Source: Candidatus Aenigmatarchaeota archaeon (lineage in GTDB: Archaea; Aenigmatarchaeota; Aenigmatarchaeia; QMZP01; JAFGSV01). Taken from it: a stretch of DNA of 64,000 nucleotides. Under the pieces are notes generated by a model. It saw nothing but the letters and a program-made list of their open reading frames with translations. It was not told where the DNA came from and did no database searches. This document shows, piece by piece, positions 23,295 to 33,451 of the stretch. The stretch is taken from NCBI GenBank assembly GCA_016931255.1, contig JAFGFG010000008.1, positions 1 through 64,000 on the forward strand, read 5' to 3'. Position 1 is the first letter of the stretch; the number at the start of each line of letters is the position of its first letter. A program made the position numbers and the translations under genes.

Positions 23295-24785
23295 ATGAAG
23301 AAATTTCTTATAACAACAGCCATAGACTATCCGAGCGGGAAGCCGCATATGGGGCACGCATACGAGAAGATATGCACTGATGTCATAGCGCGATACAAAC
23401 GGCTTTCAGGATTCGACGTTCATTTCTCCACAGGAACGGACGAGCACGGCATGAAGATACAGCGCTGTGCCGAAAGGGAGAAGAAGACACCTAAAGAGTA
23501 CGTGGACGGAATGGTTGAATACTTCAAGGCGCTCTGCGATGCGCTTAACATATCGCAGGACGACTTCATCAGGACAACTGACGACAAGCACAGGAAGACT
23601 GCTCAGGGCATTTTCAAAGGCATCTTCGACAAAGGCGAAATATACAAGGGAAGCTATGAGGGGCTGTACTGCGTTGACTGCGAGACCTACTACACGGAGA
23701 AGGATCTCAGGGACGGCAAATGCCCTGTCCACGGAACTGCGCCTGACAATGTCAGCGAGGAGAGCTACTTCTTCCAGATGGGCAAGTACAGGGAAAAGTT
23801 GCTTGAGCACATAAGGAAACATCCCGATTTCATACAGCCCGATTCCAAGAGGAACGAGATAGTCAACCGTCTCATGAACCCCCTTAAAGACCTTTCTGTC
23901 TCCAGAACGAGCTTCAGCTGGGGCGTGCCGGTTCCCATAGACGAGAATCATGTACAGTACGTCTGGATGGATGCGCTCATCAATTATCTTTCAACAGTCG
24001 GGTGGCCTTCCCCGAAAGCGAAGGAGTTCTGGCCGACAGCTGTGCATATCATAGGAAAGGACATCGTCTGGCATCACACAGTCATATGGGGAAGCATACT
24101 CATGGCAGCCGGCATACCCCTTCCGAAGACTGTATATGTCCATGGTTTTGTGAACATAAAGGGCGCGAAGATGTCCAAGTCATCCGGAACTGTTGTCGAC
24201 CCTGTAGGGCTGGCTGAAAAATACGGCGCAGACCCGCTCAGATACTTCCTTGTCAGCGAGATACCATTCGGCGATGACGGGGATTTCTCCGTGGAATCTC
24301 TTGTCACGAGGAACAACGACGAACTGCTGAACAACCTCGGCAACCTTGTCAACCGCGTGCTTACCTTCATATACAACAAGAATGGCGGCAATGTAACGGA
24401 GCATAAGGATTTTGACAGCGCTGACAAGGCTCTCATAAAGTCCATGGAAAGCTATCCAAAGAAAGTGGCGAAATACATAGACGACTTCAATCTTCAGGCA
24501 GCGCTCGATGGGATAATGAAGCTGTCCAAGGAAGGCAATGAATACTTCCAGCAGAAGGAGCCGTGGAAAAATGACTATTCGAACTGCCTTTACATAGGCG
24601 CGAACCTCCTAAGGAGCCTTGCGATAATGCTCTCGCCGTTCATACCGGAGAGCGCGGAGAAGATATGGAAGTATCTGAACCTTCCCGGTTCAGTGCACAA
24701 GCAGAAGTGGGAAAGCGCAGCAAAGCTTGATGTGAAAGGCAAACACAAGATAAACAAGCCCGAACCCCTTTTCACGAGGCTTTAG
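23295..24785 (+). CDS. metG: methionyl-tRNA synthetase
   Basis: The 496-residue class I synthetase has HMGH at 18-21 (HIGH motif), a zinc knuckle CVDC...CPVH near residue 120 and KMSKS in VNIKGAKMSKSSG near 300. It charges tRNA-Met. It stops after the anticodon-binding helical domain and lacks the C-terminal tRNA-binding (EMAP-like) extension of many homologues. The start at 23295 gives the family N-terminus MKKFLITTAIDYPSG; an upstream ATG overlaps the previous gene. Its 3' end overlaps a convergent gene by 4 bases. Confidence 0.95.
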   Translation: MKKFLITTAIDYPSGKPHMGHAYEKICTDVIARYKRLSGFDVHFSTGTDEHGMKIQRCAEREKKTPKEYVDGMVEYFKALCDALNISQDDFIRTTDDKHRKTAQGIFKGIFDKGEIYKGSYEGLYCVDCETYYTEKDLRDGKCPVHGTAPDNVSEESYFFQMGKYREKLLEHIRKHPDFIQPDSKRNEIVNRLMNPLKDLSVSRTSFSWGVPVPIDENHVQYVWMDALINYLSTVGWPSPKAKEFWPTAVHIIGKDIVWHHTVIWGSILMAAGIPLPKTVYVHGFVNIKGAKMSKSSGTVVDPVGLAEKYGADPLRYFLVSEIPFGDDGDFSVESLVTRNNDELLNNLGNLVNRVLTFIYNKNGGNVTEHKDFDSADKALIKSMESYPKKVAKYIDDFNLQAALDGIMKLSKEGNEYFQQKEPWKNDYSNCLYIGANLLRSLAIMLSPFIPESAEKIWKYLNLPGSVHKQKWESAAKLDVKGKHKINKPEPLFTRL

Positions 24786-25087
24786 CAGGATGGGGTTCCG
24801 CATCCAATCTGAATGTCTTTTGAATCTATTCTGGAAGTTCCGAATATCTTCACTTTCAAGAAGTTCAGGTTTTCTGACCTGTAAGGGTCGTTCTTAACAC
24901 TTTCCGGAACCATATGGGTCTCTTCGAGCGGTGCGCCTTCCACATATCCCTGTGCAAGATGGTATGCCTCTCCGTTCCCATTCCCGAAATTAGTCGGCTG
25001 GTCGCTGATGACGATGGTGTAATTCCTGCTGCAGACGCCCATAGGACATTTCTCAACAGCACGTATGACCTCGTTGCCTGTGAACAT
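24782..25087 (-). CDS. hypothetical protein
   Basis: The 101-residue soluble protein belongs to no family I recognise. It ends GCGTPSC and carries two more cysteines (KCPMGVC) near residue 17, so two pairs could bind a metal or form disulfides. CTTATAAAT about 30 bases upstream of the ATG is a plausible TATA box. It is convergent with metG and overlaps it by 4 bases. Confidence 0.6.
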   Translation of the reverse strand: MFTGNEVIRAVEKCPMGVCSRNYTIVISDQPTNFGNGNGEAYHLAQGYVEGAPLEETHMVPESVKNDPYRSENLNFLKVKIFGTSRIDSKDIQIGCGTPSC

Positions 25088-25126
25088 TTTATCAGTTGAT
25101 AATTTGCAGTAAAATTTATAAGGTCT

Positions 25127-25453
25127 TCAGTATGCCTGCTCATTGACCTTCTGCTGTTCTTTCTGCACGACTTCCTTCTGTGGCGGGCGCTTGTCAGGAT
25201 TTGAGTCCAGATTGGCCTTTACCTCCGCCAGGTCTATCTCAACCTCTTTCATCAGCCTTGCTCTTTCACCGTGATGAAGGCGACGCTCCTCAAGAATCCG
25301 GAGGTTCTGCTCTATCTGGTCCTCTTTCGGAAGGAGAGTTGTTCTCATTTCCGGGCTCTTCTTCAGCGTCTTCTCGCGTATCCTGTCCCATTTCTTCCTG
25401 AGGCTGCGTATCTTCCTCGATGAACTGAACATGAAACCTAACGGATTAAACAT
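25127..25453 (-). CDS. hypothetical charged helical protein
   Basis: The 108-residue protein is very rich in Lys, Arg, Glu and Gln and probably one long helix after residue 12. No family is recognised. It is divergent from lhr, with 57 AT-rich bases between the starts, and its stop lies just after the promoter of the hypothetical gene downstream. Confidence 0.5.
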   Translation of the reverse strand: MFNPLGFMFSSSRKIRSLRKKWDRIREKTLKKSPEMRTTLLPKEDQIEQNLRILEERRLHHGERARLMKEVEIDLAEVKANLDSNPDKRPPQKEVVQKEQQKVNEQAY

Positions 25454-25510
25454 TTAAGCCCCTATATAGATTATTGTTTTGCCTGTTTAAGTTTTCTATG
25501 GTGTGTTATT

Positions 25511-28339
25511 ATGGTGTTTGAGTTGTTTTCAGAGGAACTAGGGAAGCTCGTGAAGAAGCGCTTCAGTGAGCCTACTGAAGTCCAGGAGAAGGGGATACCT
25601 CCCATACACAGGGGGGAGAATACGCTTGTCATCGCATCCACTGGTACAGGGAAGACCGAAAGCGTCCTGCTGCCGGTATTCGACCAGTGGCTGAGGAAGA
25701 AACCAAAAAAAGTTTCCATACTTTACATAACCCCACTGAAGAGCCTCAACAGGGACCTTGAGAAAAGGATAAGATGGTGGGCTAATCACCTCGAAATGGA
25801 CGTTTCTGTAAGGCACGGGGACACGAGCACGTATGAAAGGAGCATGCAGGCATCCAACCCCCCGGATATGCTGATATCGACACCTGAGACGCTTCAGGCC
25901 ATGCTTACAGGAAAGGTCATGCGAAAGCATCTCTCGAACATAAGGTACGTCGTTGTCGACGAGATACACGAGCTTGTGGGCAGCAAGAGGGGAATCCAGC
26001 TTTCCGTCGGTCTGGAGAGGCTGAAGTATCTTGTCAGCTCTGCCGGGAATGAAGACCCACAGTTCATAGGACTTTCAGCAACAGTCGGAAGCCCCGGAGA
26101 TGTTGCCAGATTCCTCGCAGGTGAAAAATGCAGGATAATCAATACAATTGATGTCAAGGGCATCGAGCTGCTGGTAGAATATCCGCTTTCTGGCAGCAAG
26201 GATAAGGCACTCGGAGCAGACATGTTCGTCACGCCAGAGGTCTCAGGAAGGCTTAGAAGGATAACAGAGCTTCTGGGAGAATCGCAAACCTCCATCATAT
26301 TCACGAACACAAGGCAGTTCGCTGAGGTGCTTTCGTCAAGGCTGAAATCAATCAGGAGCGTCTCCGTTGAAACCCATCATTCATCGCTTTCAAAGCAGGT
26401 AAGGATAGATGCTGAGAGAAGGCTCAAGGACGGCGAACTGAAGGCACTTGTCGCAACGAGCTCCCTTGAGCTTGGAATAGACATAGGCGAGATAGACCTT
26501 ACCATACAGTATATGTCGCCGAGGCATGTTTCGAAGCTCCTCCAGAGAATAGGGCGTGCAGGGCACTCTGTGGGAAGAACCTCAAGAGGCGTCATAATAT
26601 CAACAGATTCTGACGACATCTTCGAGTCAGCAGTGATAGCAAGGCTTGCTCTGAATGGTGAAATAGAGAAATCGGATATATATGGAATGGCGTTGGATGT
26701 TCTCGGTCATCAGATAGTTGGTCTCACAATAGATGAATACAGGATACCTGCGAAAAAAGCGTTCTCAATCATCAGAAAGGCAGTTCCGTACGAGAAACTT
26801 ACATATGAAAAATTCATGGAAGTGTGCCTGCTGCTGCAGCGATTAAGGCTCATATGGGTTGATGAAAAGTTCTCCGATGAAACAATACTGAAGCGCAGAA
26901 TCGATGCCTTCCAATACTATTATTCCAACCTTTCCACGATTCCGGACACAAGGAGCTACAGGATTATAGACATCGCATCCAACAGTCCCGTAGGCACACT
27001 GGACTCCGAATTCATAGCGCTTCATGGCTCTCCAGGCACGTCGTTCATAGTCAAGGGCCAGGCCTGGAAGATAATAGATGTCCAGAGGAACAGCATACTT
27101 GTCGAGTCCCAGAAAGGCATAGAGGCCGCAATACCGGCATGGGAGGGGGAGCTCATGCCTGTTCCCTTCGCAGTTGCGCAGGGAGTCGGAAAGCTCAGGC
27201 GTGAAATAGCGGAGAATCTTTCAGGCGGAAAAACACGTGCAGTGAAATTCATTATGAATAATTATCCTGTTGACAGGGAGGCCGCAGGAAAAATAGTTGA
27301 TACAATCATAGGGCAGAAGAAGCACGGCTTCGTCCCCGACGACAGGAGCATCCTGATAGAGTACATGCGCTCTGAAGAGGGATACCATGTTGTCATAAAT
27401 ACGTGCTTCGGGTCGCTTGTCAATGAGACCATCGGACGTGTCCTTTCGATACTGCTGACCAACAGGATGGGCTCAGTAGGACTCCAGACAGACCCTTACA
27501 GGATAATGGTGAAACTACAGTATCCGAGGTGGGACGATGCTATCAACACCTTCAGGTACATGGAGCCGGATTCTGTCGAGAGCATAATTGACCTGTCGCT
27601 TCCGCGCTCGGAGCTGTTCCACTGGAGGTTCCTTCACGTGGCCAACCGGCTAGGCATAATAGACAGGGGCGCGGATTTCGGGAAGGGCTATCTTGCGAAG
27701 GTGGCTGACGCATACATGGGAACACCAGCCTTTGAGGAAGCGCTCAGCGAGATAAAGAGGGAGAAGCTGGATATCGTAAAGTCAGTGGAAATGCTGCGCG
27801 ACATCCATTCCGGAAAGATACATTTAGAGGTGAAGAACGGAATGTCTCCAATAGGGAGGATGGGGCTTGAGAGGAAGTACGAGATAGTCGCTCCCGAAAG
27901 GCCTGAAAGCGAGATTCTCGATGCTGTGAGAAAGAGGATAATGGAAAGCAAGCTGAAGCTTATCTGCTCCAGTTGCGGTGACTGGGAGCTTATGGTGAGG
28001 GTCAGGGAGGATCCCAACCTGCAGTGCCCTAAATGCGGGGCGAGGATGATAGGTGTCACACCTTTCTGGGAGAGGCACGCCGCAAAGATTGTTAAGAAAG
28101 ACAAAATGGGGGAGAAACTCACTGCCGAGGAAAAGAGATGGCTTCAGTATCTAAACAACACAGGAACGCTTGTCATGAACTACGGATATCCTGCGCTCAA
28201 GGCACTTGCAGGAAGGGGCGTGGGATGGACAACAGCCAAGAGAATACTTTCGGAATTCACTGACGATGAAGACCTTTTCAGGCGCATACTCGATGCTGAA
28301 AGGAAATACGCCAAGACAAAGAGGTTCTGGAAGGATTAA
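25511..28339 (+). CDS. lhr: Lhr-family superfamily 2 ATP-dependent helicase
   Basis: The 942-residue protein has the Lhr-core plan: two RecA domains with Walker A ASTGTGKTE (42-50), DEIH box and motif VI RIGRAGHSVGR, then the winged-helix and Lhr-specific C-terminal domains. A zinc-ribbon pair (CSSC...CPKC) sits near residue 820. Archaeal Lhr proteins unwind forked DNA and RNA-DNA hybrids 3' to 5' and act in repair and recombination. It is monocistronic and divergent from the small charged protein. Confidence 0.93.
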   Translation: MVFELFSEELGKLVKKRFSEPTEVQEKGIPPIHRGENTLVIASTGTGKTESVLLPVFDQWLRKKPKKVSILYITPLKSLNRDLEKRIRWWANHLEMDVSVRHGDTSTYERSMQASNPPDMLISTPETLQAMLTGKVMRKHLSNIRYVVVDEIHELVGSKRGIQLSVGLERLKYLVSSAGNEDPQFIGLSATVGSPGDVARFLAGEKCRIINTIDVKGIELLVEYPLSGSKDKALGADMFVTPEVSGRLRRITELLGESQTSIIFTNTRQFAEVLSSRLKSIRSVSVETHHSSLSKQVRIDAERRLKDGELKALVATSSLELGIDIGEIDLTIQYMSPRHVSKLLQRIGRAGHSVGRTSRGVIISTDSDDIFESAVIARLALNGEIEKSDIYGMALDVLGHQIVGLTIDEYRIPAKKAFSIIRKAVPYEKLTYEKFMEVCLLLQRLRLIWVDEKFSDETILKRRIDAFQYYYSNLSTIPDTRSYRIIDIASNSPVGTLDSEFIALHGSPGTSFIVKGQAWKIIDVQRNSILVESQKGIEAAIPAWEGELMPVPFAVAQGVGKLRREIAENLSGGKTRAVKFIMNNYPVDREAAGKIVDTIIGQKKHGFVPDDRSILIEYMRSEEGYHVVINTCFGSLVNETIGRVLSILLTNRMGSVGLQTDPYRIMVKLQYPRWDDAINTFRYMEPDSVESIIDLSLPRSELFHWRFLHVANRLGIIDRGADFGKGYLAKVADAYMGTPAFEEALSEIKREKLDIVKSVEMLRDIHSGKIHLEVKNGMSPIGRMGLERKYEIVAPERPESEILDAVRKRIMESKLKLICSSCGDWELMVRVREDPNLQCPKCGARMIGVTPFWERHAAKIVKKDKMGEKLTAEEKRWLQYLNNTGTLVMNYGYPALKALAGRGVGWTTAKRILSEFTDDEDLFRRILDAERKYAKTKRFWKD

Positions 28340-28422
28340 TTGCATTTCCATTCTTTCTGATGATACTAATTAGTGCTGGACGCACATAGACTTAAAAAAT
28401 TTAGCAACCTTTAATTATTCTT

Positions 28423-29904
28423 ATGTATAAGCAGATGGCTTTCGCATTCATTGCATTTTCCCTTCTTGCGTCAGCTGTCGCATCCGCTGAGACACTGGTC
28501 GATGTGAATGTCATTTCAGATTCAGTATGCCCGTGCTCGACAATGACACTCAACGATTTCGAGATAACGGTTGAGAACACAGGGGATGCCGAAGAGACAT
28601 ACGCTCTTGAGCTTCTCCTTCCAGATGACGACTGGTCAGGATTCATAGTGCCTGAGGTCACAGTTCCCGCCGGAGGAGAAAAACCAGCCAGTGCTTTCAT
28701 AACACCTTCATGCTCAGTTGTCCCCGGAACCTATGTGATTGGGGTGTCGGCTGTTGAGAAGTCAACAGGAACCGAAACAATCGAGAACTTTAATATTGAG
28801 ATAGGAAAATGCAGGTGGGTTGAGATAACAGCCGGAGAGTATGAGGCATGCCAGGAAAAGGCAACAGCATTCGAGCTCAGGTTCTTCAACGCAGGCGAGA
28901 ACGACGAGAAGATCAGCATAGCATCTGATACGGAGTGGATAACATTCTCTGAGACCACGTTCGATATAAGTGCAGGCGAGACCGAGGCTGTTGATGTCCT
29001 TGCCACACCTCCTTCTGATATCGAGGGCACAGTAGATATAGAAGTAAGCCTTGAGTCAGAGATATCATATGCAAAGAACAAGGCTGTTTTCACAGTCGAT
29101 GTGAGGAAATGTTATGGAACCGAATTCACAGTTGACCCCCTGAGGGCAGACCTCTGTCCGTGCGAGACAGCAAAATTCACGCTTAACATAAGGAATTCCG
29201 GACTTATGGAAGACCAGTACACAGTCAGGTATGGTGACCAGGAGGATAGAATAATACTCGAGTCCCATGCCGAAGGAATTGTAACGCTTTTAATAGACGT
29301 TCCGTGCGACAAGGAAGCGGGTGATTACCATGTCCCCATAGAGATAGACTCCAATGACCCACTGGTATCCAGCCTGACAGTCGGCGTTTACGATTCAGGA
29401 TACTGCTATGCAACAACATTTGACAGCGAAGAGACAGAGATTTCGCTTGATGTCGGGCAGTCGTATACATTCGCGGTTTCACTAGCCAACAAAGGCAGAT
29501 TCAACCAGTTGCTTGAGCTCTCACTGGAAGGTCCTGAATGGGCGCATCTGTCAGATTCAGCTGTTCCAATCAAATCCGGAGACACTGAAACGCTTTATCT
29601 CTATGTGGCGCCTGAATATGAGACAGCAGCAGGCGAATATCCTGTCACCCTGAGCACATCCGCAGGTACTGTCGAAAGCAGCATTGAGTTCCTTATAACA
29701 GTCAACACGGATTTCGTCACAGGAGAGGGCATTAACGCATCCGGAGAGCCTGAGATGGAAGCGGACATAGGCATACCGACAGGCGAGGTCACAGGCATGG
29801 ATGTTGCAGCGGACAAGCCGTGGTCCCAGATAATGATGATTTCCGTACTGGCCATAGGCGTTGTCTTCATTCTCATCCTCAGGTTCGTAGTCATGATGAA
29901 GTGA
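28423..29904 (+). CDS. secreted membrane-anchored protein with repeated beta-sandwich domains
   Basis: The 493-residue protein has a signal peptide (cleavage near residue 22), about four repeated Ig-like/NEW3-type domains of about 105 residues, and a C-terminal membrane helix (about 468-490) with a short Lys tail. Repeats are marked by a CPC or Cys near their start (VCPCSTMTL, LCPCETAKF) and by an N-x-G turn. The protein probably stands on the cell surface, perhaps below or within the S-layer. Binding partner unknown. Confidence 0.72.
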   Translation: MYKQMAFAFIAFSLLASAVASAETLVDVNVISDSVCPCSTMTLNDFEITVENTGDAEETYALELLLPDDDWSGFIVPEVTVPAGGEKPASAFITPSCSVVPGTYVIGVSAVEKSTGTETIENFNIEIGKCRWVEITAGEYEACQEKATAFELRFFNAGENDEKISIASDTEWITFSETTFDISAGETEAVDVLATPPSDIEGTVDIEVSLESEISYAKNKAVFTVDVRKCYGTEFTVDPLRADLCPCETAKFTLNIRNSGLMEDQYTVRYGDQEDRIILESHAEGIVTLLIDVPCDKEAGDYHVPIEIDSNDPLVSSLTVGVYDSGYCYATTFDSEETEISLDVGQSYTFAVSLANKGRFNQLLELSLEGPEWAHLSDSAVPIKSGDTETLYLYVAPEYETAAGEYPVTLSTSAGTVESSIEFLITVNTDFVTGEGINASGEPEMEADIGIPTGEVTGMDVAADKPWSQIMMISVLAIGVVFILILRFVVMMK

Positions 29905-29906
29905 AC

Positions 29907-30734
29907 TCAGAATTTTCTTGAAGCATTCACAAATGCGCTGTAGACAACTGAAGTGCCTATGGAGAAATAGCCTAGAGCATCCCATGCGAATGAATCGGAA
30001 TTGACGAACTTCCTGAGCATGAATTTTGCAAACTTTGCCTTTGCCGGCGAATATGTCCTGTCAACATACTTCACTATGTCTTCGTAAGAGAGCCTCATCC
30101 TTTCCCTTGCCCAGTCAACCACAACAGGTATGGGAGTGTAGCTGCCATCAATCCTCACTCTATTTTTCATTATCTCACTGAATACACCGTCCATTGTCTC
30201 AGCATTTATGTGGTTCACCGTTCTTCCGAGCATAAGGGGGAAATGCGCGTCTGAGCCCCCGACAGCAGGGATTCCGGCCTTTTCTACATGCCTCCTGCTT
30301 ATCATGTTCTCGAACCTTGAAAGGTTAAGAGAATTGAACACTTCACCGGCATCGCACTTTCTGAATTCCTCGCCGATGCCTTCGCTCCTCAGGTCGAATG
30401 GATGTGGAGCTACAACGATTCCTCCCTGACTGTGGACAGCGTCGACAGTCTCATCTACGGACATGCCGCTTTTCACATGCTCGTTTATCCCGAGCGCAAG
30501 CATGTGGCCTGAACTGCTCGTCACCTCGACACCGGGTATGAAAAGCATGCCATGCTTCCTGGCGGCCTTCCTCGCCTCGGGCCAGCATTTTATTGTGTCG
30601 TGGTCCGTGAGCGCAACACCTGAGAAGCCCTTCTTCTTCAGTATGCTGAAAATCTCCTCAGGCTTCATGGGAGCTTCCCATGTTATCTTCTGCCCGCGCG
30701 AGTGATACGTATGGCAGTGGAGTTCGTATTTCAT
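29907..30734 (-). CDS. PHP-domain phosphoesterase
   Basis: The 275-residue protein begins MKYELHCHTYHS, the first PHP metal-binding motif, followed by ALTDHDT, a VAPHPFD segment and SDAHF. These supply the trinuclear metal site of PHP phosphoesterases such as nucleoside or histidinol phosphatases. A C-terminal tail of about 40 residues (after YSPAKAKF) has no known domain. The ATG at 30734 gives the family N-terminus; an earlier in-frame ATG at 30791 adds a stretch unlike the family. Substrate unknown. Confidence 0.82.
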   Translation of the reverse strand: MKYELHCHTYHSRGQKITWEAPMKPEEIFSILKKKGFSGVALTDHDTIKCWPEARKAARKHGMLFIPGVEVTSSSGHMLALGINEHVKSGMSVDETVDAVHSQGGIVVAPHPFDLRSEGIGEEFRKCDAGEVFNSLNLSRFENMISRRHVEKAGIPAVGGSDAHFPLMLGRTVNHINAETMDGVFSEIMKNRVRIDGSYTPIPVVVDWARERMRLSYEDIVKYVDRTYSPAKAKFAKFMLRKFVNSDSFAWDALGYFSIGTSVVYSAFVNASRKF

Positions 30735-31082
30735 GGTTATAATTGTGCAAAATGTTTTTATAATGTACTCAGATGCAAGTGCAATAATCACTGAAATAAA
30801 ATAATTTCCATAATTTTTGCCTTTTCGTTCGCTTCAACTCATGATTTATTTAAAAAACAATTTAATAAACCTAAATTAATTTTAAAATAATTAAAATTGT
30901 TTTGGAACAATTATGAGCATTTTAAATACTTATTTTTCATTTTAAAGGCTTTCTTCATGAGTCACATATCGCCTGTGAAACAGTTTCAGTTAACCTTTAT
31001 ATAGGTAGCGACGCTTACTACTATACATTCGCTCAATACCACACTATGCGGTTTTGGGTGATATTAAATAGGAGGAAATTAT
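30735..31082 (+). promoter_or_regulatory. S-layer gene upstream region with strong promoter and leader
   Basis: This 348-base gap is very A+T rich and non-coding. TTTATATA at 30996-31003 is an excellent TATA box, predicting a start near 31025 and an untranslated leader of about 55 bases that ends in AGGAGG 8 bases before the ATG. Further up, AAACAATTTAAT (about 30857) and ATTAAAATTGTTTT (about 30890) form an imperfect inverted repeat that could bind a regulator. A strong promoter fits a gene for the major surface protein. Confidence 0.65.
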
Positions 31083-33356
31083 ATGGAAATCAAAAGAGTA
31101 ATTGCAGGTGGTTTGGCAACCGTGGCTGCAGGAGCAACTCTTGCTCTTGGCGCAGGTGCCGTAACCCTTGGTGATTTCGTAACAGTCAGCGGTAACACAA
31201 TGACTTCACCATATATAGTAATAGGAGGAAACGCAGCAGCAGAAGACACATTAGCAGCAGCAGACATCGGCGTTGCACTTGGAGGACAGGCTACTCAGAC
31301 AGTGTCCGTCTCAGGTTCAATGGCAGAGATGTCAGTCAGCAATGGTGCCCTTGTAAAGACTAAGTCAAATTATCTTTACTTTGGTGATGCACTTTCATCT
31401 ATAAAATCAAAATTCACATACGACGACCTTCCGGTACTCCTTGCTTCAGGCACACTCAAGCAGGATGACGGAAACTCAGTAGACTACACACAGAGGCTAT
31501 ATCCGGGTGCACAAACTGTCGCCTTCAGCGTAAACAACAACGCTGTAGACGACTGGGCAGTCCCGAAGCTTCACGTGCAGCTTACAGACGGAGCAAACCT
31601 TTACACATATGAAGTTAGGTTCAGCCCGGCTTTAGACACAGCAGAGCTTGGAGACGTAGAGATAACACTTCTTGGAACAGACTACGTGTTCTCAGATGTG
31701 GCATCAGCAAACACAGGCGAAAAGCTTACCCTTTATGCATCAAGCCAGACAGAGACACTTATCCCTGGTGACGTTGTAACAGTCACAACAGGCGGTTTAG
31801 ACTACACAGTCGAACTTGTCGCAGTTGACGCAGACAACGACGAGGCTGTCATAAAGATAAATGGCGCCGCAGACACATACACAGAAGGAGAGGACATCGA
31901 GGAAGGCGACTTTGAAGCATACGTCAAGACTATCTTTGGAAGCACATCGTATTCGTACGTGTCGCTTTTCATAGGCTCCCAGAGCATGGTGCTTGCAGAC
32001 CCAGCGGGCGCGGGCACAACTGAGGTCGAGATAGGCGGTACCGGAGTAGACGGCTCAACAGTAGCTATCACAAACACAACAACCACGATAAGCAAGTTAG
32101 AGGTTGCATATGCCATGGACGACGATGTCGTGCTTGAGGCAGGAGACAGCTTCACGGACCCGGTTTTCGGAACATTCAAGTTAGCTTTCGGCGGACTTTA
32201 CCCGGGACTTGAAGACGCATCAAAGGACTTGATAAGCTTCGTGCCGTCATCAGACGAGCTTGAAATATCATTCGCCAACCTCGACGGAATCGAGTACGAG
32301 GAAGTGCTTACCGTCTACGACAGCGGATTCGAGCTTACTGCAGACGGAACAGACAAAATCAACTTCATAAACAATGCAACAATCGGCGAGGACGAATATG
32401 TTGTTGTAACAGACAACGACGAGTATTCGTACATCCTTAAGTCAAACGGAAAGAACACAGATGATGAGATAATCCTTGAGGACGTCTCAACAGGCAACCA
32501 GTACACAGTAACAGCATCTGACATAGGATACGACCTAGCAATCGGTTCGCTCGACGTTGAAGTGACATACTTCAACCTTGCCACCGAGTCTGTCGCACTC
32601 AACAACACAGGCGCTGCAATCAACACACTTGCTTGGATTGTCACCAAGAACGGTGCGGCATTCGCTCCATACATAAACACATCAACACCAACAGCAGGCG
32701 GAGAAGCATCACAGGCATTCCTTGCGGCCGCATTCAATGTCACGGAGGACATAAGCGCCGCATTCGACGAAACAGCTGTAGCAGTGTCAACATTCACAGT
32801 GACACTTGGTGGAACAACAGACATCACGACTGACACATCATACAGCGAAATAGCAGCCGACTCAGACCTGAACGAGAAGATGTGGGTAACAGCAGCAGGA
32901 ACATACATAGACATCAAAAACACGGACGACCAGGACACAACATACCTGTACATACCTGACGAACCAACTCCGGCATACGTCGCATTCGGTTCTAACCCAG
33001 CATTCGCAGCAGGCGAGGGCGCAGCAGCAGGAACAGTCGAGCAGGCAGTTCAGATACAGAACAGCATCTCCAAGATGGAATCAGAGGTCAACACAGCAAC
33101 ACTCGCAAAAGACCTTCTGCTTCTTGGCGGACCTTGCGCAAACGGACTTGTCGCAGAGCTCCTTGAGATGTCAGCAACAAACCCAGCATGTGCAACAGAA
33201 TTCACAGCTGAGTACCCAACCGAGGGTGTCATCACAGTAGTTGAAGACGCATTCGGATCAGGCCAGAAGGCTCTGATAGTGGCTGGTGTCGACAGGGCAC
33301 AGACAAGAAACCTTGCAGTCAAGGTAATGCAGGGAACTCTGGACTACAGCGCTTAA
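31083..33356 (+). CDS. S-layer protein
   Basis: The 757-residue secreted protein has a signal peptide (cleavage after about GAGA at residue 26), then domains resembling the methanococcal-type S-layer family. A C-terminal half carries LLGGPCANGLVAELLE and SGQKALIVAGVDRAQTRN, which match the S-layer C-terminal domain. It is highly acidic and rich in Thr, Ala and Ser, with several N-x-S/T sequons for N-glycosylation. It should form the paracrystalline cell wall. Its strong promoter, optimised codon use and clear terminator point to very high expression. A glycan-assembly operon lies directly downstream on the other strand. Confidence 0.9.
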   Translation: MEIKRVIAGGLATVAAGATLALGAGAVTLGDFVTVSGNTMTSPYIVIGGNAAAEDTLAAADIGVALGGQATQTVSVSGSMAEMSVSNGALVKTKSNYLYFGDALSSIKSKFTYDDLPVLLASGTLKQDDGNSVDYTQRLYPGAQTVAFSVNNNAVDDWAVPKLHVQLTDGANLYTYEVRFSPALDTAELGDVEITLLGTDYVFSDVASANTGEKLTLYASSQTETLIPGDVVTVTTGGLDYTVELVAVDADNDEAVIKINGAADTYTEGEDIEEGDFEAYVKTIFGSTSYSYVSLFIGSQSMVLADPAGAGTTEVEIGGTGVDGSTVAITNTTTTISKLEVAYAMDDDVVLEAGDSFTDPVFGTFKLAFGGLYPGLEDASKDLISFVPSSDELEISFANLDGIEYEEVLTVYDSGFELTADGTDKINFINNATIGEDEYVVVTDNDEYSYILKSNGKNTDDEIILEDVSTGNQYTVTASDIGYDLAIGSLDVEVTYFNLATESVALNNTGAAINTLAWIVTKNGAAFAPYINTSTPTAGGEASQAFLAAAFNVTEDISAAFDETAVAVSTFTVTLGGTTDITTDTSYSEIAADSDLNEKMWVTAAGTYIDIKNTDDQDTTYLYIPDEPTPAYVAFGSNPAFAAGEGAAAGTVEQAVQIQNSISKMESEVNTATLAKDLLLLGGPCANGLVAELLEMSATNPACATEFTAEYPTEGVITVVEDAFGSGQKALIVAGVDRAQTRNLAVKVMQGTLDYSA

Positions 33357-33390
33357 GCGTTGCCAATAGAAAACCACAAATTTACAAATT

Positions 33391-33420
33391 AGAGGGGGCT
33401 TACCCCTCTAACCTTTTCTT
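33391..33420 (+). terminator. hairpin terminator of S-layer gene
   Basis: AGAGGGG (33391-33397) pairs perfectly with CCCCTCT (33403-33409) over a 5-base loop, followed by ACCTTTTCTTTTT. It lies 34 bases after the stop and fits transcription termination for a heavily expressed gene. Confidence 0.75.
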
Positions 33421-33451
33421 TTTATTTCAGAACAAGACATGAGTATAGACA

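Noticed and set aside
32315-32953. Long minus-strand open frame opposite the S-layer gene
   Set aside because: It is rich in Ser and Val from antisense reading of acidic, Thr-rich codons, has no ribosome binding site and no family features.
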